Assembly: GCA_020351895.1 (NCBI GenBank)
Contig: CP070672.1
Location: 2,100,742 to 2,105,745 of the forward strand
Direction: 5' to 3'
Length of the DNA stretch: 5,004 nt
Origin: Thermoplasmata archaeon
GTDB lineage: Archaea; Thermoplasmatota; Thermoplasmata; GCA-020350865
The translations under genes were made by a program, and so were the position numbers. This document shows positions 1 to 5,004 of the stretch, piece by piece. The notes beneath the pieces are model-generated. The model did not search any database. It saw only the letters and a program-made list of their open reading frames with translations, and had not been told where the DNA came from. Numbering within the stretch: the stretch's first letter is position 1; the number at the start of each line of letters is the position of its first letter.

Positions 1-163
1 AAAGTTTGACTACTTCCTGTTTCTATTATGTCCGTATTCTACCCAAAGGTAATTGCCCAGTCCTTTTATTTTCTCTTTCAATTTCAATCGGTATAATCCA
101 GGTAAAGCTGTCTATTTCGGAATATCAACCATTACTCTGTATTTACCTTAGCTATTAATAAAC
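1..163. other. Left-edge stretch with no identifiable gene
   Basis: I see no gene here that I can name. On the minus strand a 33-codon stretch (13-111) reads as a plausible basic peptide ending near VEYGHNRNRK, but it is closed by stops at both ends and has no start codon. On the plus strand one frame stays open from base 3 to about 157 without a start. Either could be a decayed remnant or chance. The stretch probably includes the left end of the adjacent insertion sequence. It is AT-rich and shows no convincing Shine-Dalgarno site for the transposase downstream. Confidence 0.4.
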
Positions 164-590
164 ATGAAATCGAAAAGCTTCAAAAACCAGACAAAAAAAC
201 CTGTGGGCTTGATGTACGACCATATGATCTTCCATACAAAGTATAACAGGAAGGTTTTGGTTGATAAAATTCGCAGAAGATGCGAAGAGATTATTAGATA
301 TGTTCTCACCGACATCGACTGTGAATGCGTTGAAATCAACGTTCAACCGAACCACGTTCACCTCCTAGGTCGGAATCCCATTTACGAGGACGCCATCCAA
401 TGTTGCCATGAAGGTAAAAGGTGTTTCTTCCTACCTGCTTCGCAAGGAATTCCCTGAGCTCAAAAAACAGGTTAGAGATCACCTATGGGCTCCCTCCAAT
501 TATCATGGTTCGGTTGGACAGGGATTCGAGGTCGTCGAGAATTACATCAAATCTCAGGATGATCATCATCGGAGATGACGGAGGGCAATT
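51..590. repeat. 8-bp inverted repeat flanking the tnpA remnant (possible IS ends)
   Basis: AATTGCCC at 51-58 is the exact reverse complement of GGGCAATT at 583-590, and the two copies bracket the transposase remnant at 164-578. The left copy sits between AAAGG (45-49) and CCTTT (62-66), which could form a small hairpin. A second 7-bp pair, AGGTAAA (100-106) and TTTACCT (142-148), lies just before the gene. IS200/IS605 elements are known to have subterminal hairpins rather than long terminal inverted repeats, so these may mark the ends, but repeats this short also arise by chance in AT-rich DNA. The coordinates given span from one repeat copy to the other, not a proven element. Confidence 0.3.
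164..578 (+). pseudogene. tnpA: IS200/IS605-family TnpA transposase (Y1 HUH), frameshifted
   Basis: This encodes a single-strand DNA transposase of the Y1 (HUH) family, which cuts and rejoins DNA through one tyrosine. The first part is read from the ATG at 164 and contains YDHMIFHTKYNRKVL and the metal-binding motif PNHVHLL (His64 and His66). The frame then breaks. The family C-terminus resumes one base later, at 369, with SNVAMKVKGVSSYLLRKEFP, then LWAPSNYHGSVGQ and ENYIKSQ, whose Tyr127 (corrected numbering) is the expected catalytic residue. It stops at TGA 576-578. Dropping one base around 366-369 restores a 137-residue protein, the usual family size, with all key motifs intact. As read, translation ends prematurely at TGA 458-460, before the tyrosine. 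No tnpB accompanies it, so it looks IS200-like. The break could be real decay or a sequencing error. It converges on the redox operon. Confidence 0.9.
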
Positions 591-635
591 GGACTTTGTT
601 CTTTAGCGTTTAATTCCTTATTATTACCTTGCTTT
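579..635. other. Convergent gap between tnpA and the redox operon
   Basis: These 57 bases lie between the tnpA stop and the stop of the large minus-strand fusion gene. They include GGGCAATT (583-590), one arm of the inverted repeat. On the minus strand the bases just past the fusion stop are purine-rich, with no T-run and no stable hairpin, so I cannot point to a terminator for the operon. No coding potential is apparent. Confidence 0.5.
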
Positions 636-3308
636 CTACCACAAATAATAGCCAAAGTATCTGGCTGCAAATATAAAACCAAGGATTATCACTATTATAC
701 CAAATATCTTTGTTATCCACTTTCCTATAGAAATATATTTTTGGCCGATATTCCCCCTTACGGTCCTGGAAACGGTTGAGATCGGAATTATTGGTATGCC
801 ATGCCCCAGCCCAAAAACGAAGAGCATTAGAGCGCCCATAATAAGGGAAGTGTCCTGTGATACCATCCATATAAGCACAGGAAATACGAGTGATATCGCA
901 CAGGGTGCCCAGCCCAGTGCAAAGAAGATGCCCAGGAAGAACGCTCCGAGAAATGTGGAGTGACGAAACAGAACAACAGTAACATTGGTGATCCTTCCCA
1001 TGAAGCCCTTTTTCTCATTTATCTCCTCAGTGTTCTCAGCCTTATTACTTCTTTTGAATAAGTTACGTAATGGTTCAATCATTTCGTCTATTGATTTGAT
1101 GTTATTTACACCAAATATGACCAGGAGAATGCCTGCTATTAAATAGAAAAATGGAGACGCTCGAACGAATACTCCTATAAAGGATATAAAAAGGCCAATG
1201 ATAAAAAAGACGAGAGCCATCCCAAGAGTGAAGGCGACACCTATGATCAATCCCTCTCTTGAGGATGAACTATCCTCCTCCCCATTCTCTTCCTCTTTCC
1301 CAGAAGAGCTTATAATGTAAGAGAACATGGTGATCAATAGGGCCACGGAACACGGCGATAAGGATGTGATAATCCCTAGAACGAACATTCCGAGGAAAGA
1401 AATACTTTGTTGGGATATCTCTCCCTCAAATCCTTCCCATTCCCCCCGTTCTACTTTTTCGATTTTGTCAGATAGTTCTTCGGCATCCTGGACCCCGTCT
1501 ATTTCACCTTTTCCCATTTGATAGACGTGATATACGCCCACGATATTCTGCTCCTTATCGATCAGAAGAATGGTTGGATTGGAGGCTCCTCCCTCTATGT
1601 TCCAGTAATCGAGGTATTTGCCTGCTATCGGATACGGGTCAAAATCCTCAACCCAATACCAGGTTGCATTCACGCCCCAATTCTGTTCCGCTATGTCACA
1701 ACCTTCAGTGGAATAAGGGTTCTTGCGCAGGTTAAGGGTCACCACGGCTACATCGGAGCGCTGGACCCTTAGAAGCTCCAACTCCTTCACCTGTGAACGC
1801 ATCACATGCTCACATTCAAAGCAGATAGGCTCTTCTATGTTGGTTATGTGTAGCACCACCACCCTTCCCGCGAGATCGCTCAAATTGACAGTTTCAGTTT
1901 CATTGCCTCCTATACTGAAGTCAGGGGCAGGGTAGCCGTCTTCATGCTGCGTAGGGCCGGTATCGGGCAGGAGAGCCACGGCTATTATGGCAGCGAGGAT
2001 GACTGCAACGATGAAGGGAACAGCTGCGGCGAGGCGATATTTCTTATGTGCGAAGAGCGCAAAAGCCAGGATTAGGAGGCAGACAATCGCCAGGATGAGG
2101 ACGGGTGTGTATGGGGCCAAGGTCTGTTTTTCACTCGCCTCGCCGTTTCCGTTGTCTGATTCCCCGTCATCGTTGAGGTAGGATGCCACCGCGAGAATAG
2201 TCACCTTACTGGAGAAGCCAGGGTCGGCGGGCATTGTAGCGGTCACAGCAATCTCGCACCTGTCACCCGGTTCCGCCTGGCTAGGACAGTGGGCCCGCAG
2301 TACTAGCCCCCTACTCTCTCCCGGTTGGAGAAGCATGGTTTCGTTATTCAATTCGACCTCCCATCCGTCTGGGGTTGCGTTCAACCCTGCGGAAAAGTTC
2401 GCAGCCAAGGGCTCCCACCCTGTATTCTTCACTACAATCTCGTAGTCGGCCCAGCCTCCCATGCTCACCGAGAAGCTTCCTGCCTCGGCATCCAGGGAAA
2501 GCCCGTGCTTGCTCCTGGGAAAGGACAGGTACGCTATCTGATATACCTCCCCCGTGTCGTTGTCCCTTACGAAAACCGCAAGCGAGATCTCGTTTTGGTC
2601 TAAGACATCGCCTGTGATGGAAAAGGGCATGGACAGCATAAAGCCGCCCGTGTCATTTAGGACAAGTGGTGTCTTGTTGAGGATGTCGCGGACGATGTAG
2701 TGCCTATATGTGTAGTACGAAACGTTCTCTTCGTAGAGGACAAGGAAGAGTGTAGTGTTGCGCGACAGCACATCTTCACCAGCCCCGGTAACGATATCCA
2801 CCGTCGCTTCCCCTGCCGTACTATTGTGCCACCCCTTCAGGGATATGATATAGTCAGAGGTTTGGTTCAACATGGGGAGTAGCGTTCCTTTATACCTTTC
2901 GTAGGTCTCATTTATTGCCTCAGAGCCTTCCACATGGACCTGGCCGTTCATGATGAGGGCTGGATGATCGTGGATGGTGTAGAGAGCTTCGTGGGCCTCA
3001 GTCTCAGGCGTGGCCAGTCCGTCCCATTGCGGGAACTCGATAGGTACGAAGGCCTCGCCGAACTCGTCCTTTAGGCGGTACATGGCCTGCTGACCATAGA
3101 GGCTACAGTTGCAGATATAGTATGCGCCAGAAGCGAACAGTTCCCCCAGCACGAGCCTGGAGAAGCTTCCCTCCTTAGAGGCCTCAACGGCATTTGGCGG
3201 GGCCTCGGCATCCGCTGGAGAGATGATTGTAGTGGCATCCTGACATATCACCACGGCCAAGACGAACAAGAAGATGAGGCATTGAAGATGTGATCTTTTG
3301 TATTCCAT
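636..3308 (-). CDS. Multidomain thiol-disulfide protein: thioredoxin-like + NEW3/CARDB-like + TlpA-like thioredoxin + CcdA membrane domain
   Basis: Predicted 890-residue membrane redox protein that moves electrons across the membrane to thioredoxin folds outside. In order: a signal peptide or anchor (about 5-22); a thioredoxin-like domain (about 45-145) with CNCS at 66-69 where CxxC is expected; a beta-rich region; an immunoglobulin-like domain of NEW3/CARDB type (about 275-375, with an LQPGES turn at 327-332); two membrane helices (399-420, 426-447) joined by HKKYR; a TlpA/peroxiredoxin-like thioredoxin domain (about 455-620) with CFEC at 496-499 and probable cis-proline 578; then six hydrophobic segments of the CcdA/DsbD family (636-890) with SLSPC (Cys653) and GWAPC (Cys803), one family cysteine per half. 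Stand-alone CcdA is roughly 220-250 residues, so the rest is fused on. Residues 133-549 hold 14 N-glycosylation sequons, supporting exposure outside. The ATG has GTGA four bases upstream. It is the last gene of the operon. The CcdA assignment is strong; the substrate is unknown. Confidence 0.92.
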   Translation of the reverse strand: MEYKRSHLQCLIFLFVLAVVICQDATTIISPADAEAPPNAVEASKEGSFSRLVLGELFASGAYYICNCSLYGQQAMYRLKDEFGEAFVPIEFPQWDGLATPETEAHEALYTIHDHPALIMNGQVHVEGSEAINETYERYKGTLLPMLNQTSDYIISLKGWHNSTAGEATVDIVTGAGEDVLSRNTTLFLVLYEENVSYYTYRHYIVRDILNKTPLVLNDTGGFMLSMPFSITGDVLDQNEISLAVFVRDNDTGEVYQIAYLSFPRSKHGLSLDAEAGSFSVSMGGWADYEIVVKNTGWEPLAANFSAGLNATPDGWEVELNNETMLLQPGESRGLVLRAHCPSQAEPGDRCEIAVTATMPADPGFSSKVTILAVASYLNDDGESDNGNGEASEKQTLAPYTPVLILAIVCLLILAFALFAHKKYRLAAAVPFIVAVILAAIIAVALLPDTGPTQHEDGYPAPDFSIGGNETETVNLSDLAGRVVVLHITNIEEPICFECEHVMRSQVKELELLRVQRSDVAVVTLNLRKNPYSTEGCDIAEQNWGVNATWYWVEDFDPYPIAGKYLDYWNIEGGASNPTILLIDKEQNIVGVYHVYQMGKGEIDGVQDAEELSDKIEKVERGEWEGFEGEISQQSISFLGMFVLGIITSLSPCSVALLITMFSYIISSSGKEEENGEEDSSSSREGLIIGVAFTLGMALVFFIIGLFISFIGVFVRASPFFYLIAGILLVIFGVNNIKSIDEMIEPLRNLFKRSNKAENTEEINEKKGFMGRITNVTVVLFRHSTFLGAFFLGIFFALGWAPCAISLVFPVLIWMVSQDTSLIMGALMLFVFGLGHGIPIIPISTVSRTVRGNIGQKYISIGKWITKIFGIIVIILGFIFAARYFGYYLW

Positions 3309-3311
3309 ATT

Positions 3312-3316
3312 ATCAC
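3312..3316 (-). promoter_or_regulatory. Ribosome binding site of the CcdA fusion gene
   Basis: Read on the minus strand this is GTGAT, followed by AAT and the ATG at 3308. The GTGA lies four bases before ATG, the same spacing as at two other genes of this operon, which supports this start. It matches only the 3' part of the archaeal GGAGGTGAT consensus. Confidence 0.55.
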
Positions 3317-3350
3317 TAACCTGGTTTCATTCATTATCTCTAGACGAACT

Positions 3351-4148
3351 CTAGGCATGATAATAATATATCGAATCTTTCATAAAGGACCTGATCCAGT
3401 CCTCTCCGGTTGCACCCTCTGCACTGTGCCAGGCAACTTTGACATTTCCGCTACCGTCTTCTATGAGAGTCACAAATACGGTCAGCGGAATATAGGATTG
3501 TTCATTATCAGGATCGTAGACGTTGAATACCTCATAAGCCCTATCGTCGCTACCATTAGCTGGCAAATCGTAGTATACAACCTCCTCTCTATATTCCTCT
3601 AAGACACTCTGCATGTCTTGATATTGCACATTACAAGTATAACATTCGCTGTGGATCAAAATTATAACCGGTTTGTTTGTGAGGGAATCCAAGACCCACC
3701 CTGTATGGTTTACAGCTGAATCAGAATCTGGATGTTGGTCGGGATAGTCTATCCACCAGTCATCATCGCCTGACCCCTGAGAATATTGAGGACTGTAGCT
3801 CTTCCACCATTCTGTATTATTATCTAGAGGGGGTTCATTAGGTGGATTATTATCCATGCCGTTATCAGTTTGCCTATTCTCCGGAGAGATGAAAAACACG
3901 TAACCCAAAGCACTGACAGCAAGAATTATGACTATCACGAGCACGGCAATTGTCTTTATGTTCATGCGTTGGTACGTTTTCTCAATATACAATTCCCTGT
4001 GATGTACCCGTTTGGCATGACGGGCAAAATTTTTGGATTTGACCCGCTTGGAGCAATGGGGACATTTTACCCATCCACGTTCCATCTTCTCTTCGCCGAC
4101 AACAATAACTCCATCAGTACTCTGGGTTTTTTTGTGAGTTTTCGCCAT
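3351..4148 (-). CDS. Membrane-anchored thioredoxin with N-terminal C2H2-type zinc finger
   Basis: A 265-residue protein with three visible parts. Residues 29-49 form a zinc-finger pattern C-x2-C-x11-H-x4-H (Cys29, Cys32, His44, His49) in a basic context. One membrane helix follows (about 66-87), preceded by positive charges, so the finger should face the cytoplasm. After a low-complexity linker rich in Asn, Pro, Asp and Trp (about 90-145) comes a thioredoxin domain (about 148-260) with ECYTC (Cys169, Cys172) as the CxxC active site and probable cis-proline 221 in YIPLTVFV. Sequons at Asn110, Asn147 and Asn198 fit an external location. It is probably a reductase or isomerase partner of the CcdA fusion encoded 42 bases downstream; the finger's ligand (metal alone, nucleic acid or protein) is unknown. 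The chosen ATG has a weak GGGGG stretch upstream; Met22 is a possible alternative start that keeps every domain. The thioredoxin call is solid and the finger call is good. Confidence 0.87.
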   Translation of the reverse strand: MAKTHKKTQSTDGVIVVGEEKMERGWVKCPHCSKRVKSKNFARHAKRVHHRELYIEKTYQRMNIKTIAVLVIVIILAVSALGYVFFISPENRQTDNGMDNNPPNEPPLDNNTEWWKSYSPQYSQGSGDDDWWIDYPDQHPDSDSAVNHTGWVLDSLTNKPVIILIHSECYTCNVQYQDMQSVLEEYREEVVYYDLPANGSDDRAYEVFNVYDPDNEQSYIPLTVFVTLIEDGSGNVKVAWHSAEGATGEDWIRSFMKDSIYYYHA

Positions 4149-4169
4149 TTATATTGCCCCCATCATTTC

Positions 4170-4538
4170 TTAAATCTGTGAAGATACCTGGTCTATTACA
4201 TAGTCTATCTCTTCCATATCCATCATGAAATCGTGTGCTTTTTCTATACCAAGCTCGGTAACTACAACGTGGACATTAACATTGAAATCCGCATGTTCCA
4301 GTGTCTTTTTAGCGCATTGCACAGGGCAGCCGTCGATTGCTATTATCTTTTTTGCAGCTTTCGTGGACTCTATTAAACTGCTGATATGCCCGCCAATGCC
4401 TGCAAGACAATACATCTTGCCGTTTCCTAATGTTGTCAGGCTCTTTGCGGCCTCATTCGCAATCTGACCCACATTTGAACCGCCTGAGCAGGGGAAAATC
4501 AGGATCTCAGTAGGTTCACAAAGGCATTTTTCTACCAT
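4170..4538 (-). CDS. DGC-domain putative zinc-binding protein
   Basis: A 122-residue cytosolic protein with no signal peptide or membrane helix. It matches the DGC-domain family (putative zinc-binding proteins), named for the Asp-Gly-Cys motif. Visible motifs are FPCSGGSNVGQIANEAA (Cys17), YCLAGIGGH (Cys44) and IDGCPVQCAKK (DGC at 69-71, Cys75), plus a Cys5-x-Cys7 pair at the start, giving six cysteines in all. The biochemical role of the family is not established; zinc or another thiophilic metal is the usual suggestion. From memory, such genes often sit next to MTH895-type small thioredoxins and permeases, and here a small thioredoxin lies two genes upstream. It is separated by 16 bases from the AhpD-like gene and by 21 from the zinc-finger thioredoxin gene. 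The start is fixed by AAGGTGA four bases upstream. Length is normal for the family. Confidence 0.85.
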   Translation of the reverse strand: MVEKCLCEPTEILIFPCSGGSNVGQIANEAAKSLTTLGNGKMYCLAGIGGHISSLIESTKAAKKIIAIDGCPVQCAKKTLEHADFNVNVHVVVTELGIEKAHDFMMDMEEIDYVIDQVSSQI

Positions 4539-4542
4539 ATAT

Positions 4543-4549
4543 TCACCTT
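4543..4549 (-). promoter_or_regulatory. Ribosome binding site of the DGC-domain gene
   Basis: Read on the minus strand this is AAGGTGA, four bases before the ATG at 4538. It is the strongest Shine-Dalgarno site in the window and sets the start of the DGC gene. It lies in the 16-base gap after the AhpD-like stop, which suggests this gene is translated by its own initiation rather than by coupling. Confidence 0.75.
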
Positions 4550-4554
4550 TTTGT

Positions 4555-4878
4555 TTATTTAGGACAACACTGGATGTTGCTCTTCATCGGCTCTTTATAG
4601 TCACCTAGGACGTCGTGCACCCAGCAGTCATCATTCCCTGCACTTTCACGAAAGACCAATGCCATAATAATATAGGCCAGTTCTTTTACCGTTGCTCCTG
4701 CTTCAAGTGCTCCCAAGAAGTGTTTCCTCACGTAGGGTGCGGACCGACCTTTTATCGCCATGGCAAAGCAGATGATCTGATAGGTCTTCTCATCTATCAT
4801 CCGCTTATCTTTGTAGAGCTCATCTACCTTGTCCAGCTCCTCTGCAAATTCCGGGAACCATTCGGCCAACAACCTCAT
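4555..4878 (-). CDS. Carboxymuconolactone decarboxylase/AhpD-like protein lacking the CxxC pair
   Basis: A 107-residue, mostly helical cytosolic protein. The core IICFAMAIKGRSAPYVRKHF followed by ALEAGATVKELAYIIMA (about 35-74) is typical of the CMD/AhpD fold. Members of this family include AhpD, an alkylhydroperoxidase with a CxxC-x3-H site, and the decarboxylase itself. Here the histidine is kept (His53) but the positions of the two cysteines are Ser46 and Tyr49 (SAPY), so the AhpD disulfide mechanism is unlikely. Other cysteines are Cys36, Cys85 (DDCWVHD) and an adjacent pair Cys104-Cys105 four residues from the end. Length fits short single-domain members. Its ATG is 9 bases after the stop of the small thioredoxin, so translation may be coupled. 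The redox setting suggests a thiol or binding role; the actual reaction cannot be told. Confidence 0.83.
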   Translation of the reverse strand: MRLLAEWFPEFAEELDKVDELYKDKRMIDEKTYQIICFAMAIKGRSAPYVRKHFLGALEAGATVKELAYIIMALVFRESAGNDDCWVHDVLGDYKEPMKSNIQCCPK

Positions 4879-4882
4879 TCTC

Positions 4883-4886
4883 TCAC
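4883..4886 (-). promoter_or_regulatory. Ribosome binding site of the AhpD-like gene
   Basis: Read on the minus strand this is GTGA followed by GAGA and the ATG at 4878. It lies immediately after the stop codon of the small thioredoxin gene (TGA at 4888-4890), so the two genes are probably translationally coupled. It is a partial match to the archaeal consensus. Confidence 0.5.
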
Positions 4887-4887
4887 A

Positions 4888-5004
4888 TCATGCTGTAAGT
4901 AATTTCTTTATTTCTTTTACATTCGGGACCCTGCCAACAGCTTTCGCTTCACCGTCAATGAACAGCGCTGGTGTCATCATGATACCACGGTTCACAATTT
5001 CCTG
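4888..5004 (-). CDS. Small MTH895-type thioredoxin (redox-active disulfide protein 2), C-terminal part
   Basis: Only the last 38 residues are inside the window; the gene continues past the right edge. The readable end runs from EIVNRGIMMTPALFIDGE to GRVPNVKEIKKLL and the stop TGA at 4888-4890. This matches the C-terminal half of small archaeal and bacterial thioredoxins of about 75-80 residues related to MTH895. The TPALFIDG segment holds the cis-proline that faces the active site, and RVPNVKEIKKLL is the closing helix. The CxxC motif would lie in the missing N-terminal half and cannot be checked here. It is cytosolic and the first operon member visible. It is a natural candidate for reducing the CcdA module, although that pairing is inferred. 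Confidence 0.85.
   Translation of the reverse strand, partial: QEIVNRGIMMTPALFIDGEAKAVGRVPNVKEIKKLLTA

Noticed and set aside
558..567. Perfect palindrome GATGATCATC
   Set aside because: It lies inside the tnpA reading frame and simply encodes Asp-Asp-His-His, so a role as a binding site or IS end is not supported.
421..606. Plus-strand open frame after the tnpA break
   Set aside because: Its protein has no family features, while the third frame over the same bases gives the clear TnpA C-terminus. It is a shadow frame.
1987..2617. Several plus-strand open frames opposite the fusion gene
   Set aside because: They are antisense to a well-supported 890-residue protein, have no domain-like composition or ribosome site, and arise from the GC-rich codons on the other strand.
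3240..3308. Lipoprotein signal at the start of the fusion (Cys22 after VVI)
   Set aside because: The residues before Cys22 do not fit a lipobox (small residues are expected at -1 and -3), so an ordinary signal peptide or anchor is more likely.
3870..4181. 103-codon plus-strand open frame
   Set aside because: It runs antisense to the zinc-finger thioredoxin gene and into the next gap. The minus strand carries clear CxxC, zinc-finger and membrane features, and this frame carries none.
1..5004. CRISPR array, tRNA or rRNA
   Set aside because: I saw no regularly spaced repeats, no tRNA cloverleaf pattern and no conserved rRNA segments on either strand.

Overview
The window looks archaeal. Three translation starts carry GTGA exactly four bases before ATG (one is the longer AAGGTGA). 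The predicted surface domains are crowded with N-glycosylation sequons (N-x-S/T), and a small C2H2-type zinc finger and a small MTH895-like thioredoxin are present. A euryarchaeal or Thermoplasmata-like source is my guess; nothing in the window fixes the taxon.

Layout. Bases 1-163 hold no gene I can identify. Bases 164-578 (+) hold an IS200/IS605-type TnpA transposase broken by one frameshift. Bases 579-635 are a short convergent gap. The rest of the window (636-5004) is a tightly packed minus-strand operon that enters from the right edge. In transcription order it reads: the C-terminal end of a small thioredoxin (4888-5004); a carboxymuconolactone decarboxylase/AhpD-like protein without the CxxC pair (4555-4878); a DGC-domain putative zinc-binding protein (4170-4538); a membrane-anchored protein with a cytosolic zinc finger and an external thioredoxin domain (3351-4148); and an 890-residue fusion with an external thioredoxin-like domain, an immunoglobulin-like NEW3/CARDB-type domain, a two-helix hairpin, a second thioredoxin/TlpA-like domain and a C-terminal CcdA/DsbD-type electron-transfer membrane domain (636-3308). 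Gaps between genes are 9, 16, 21 and 42 bases.

How the genes may work together (inference). The cytosolic thioredoxin would supply reducing power. The CcdA module, with a cysteine in each half, would carry electrons across the membrane to the fused TlpA-like domain (CFEC). This would in turn serve the N-terminal CNCS domain and the separate anchored thioredoxin (CYTC). The DGC and AhpD-like proteins would be cytosolic accessories with possible metal or redox roles. The whole resembles a self-contained thiol-disulfide relay to the outside of an archaeal cell, with most of its extracytoplasmic parts fused into one glycosylated polypeptide. The final substrate is not evident from the sequence.
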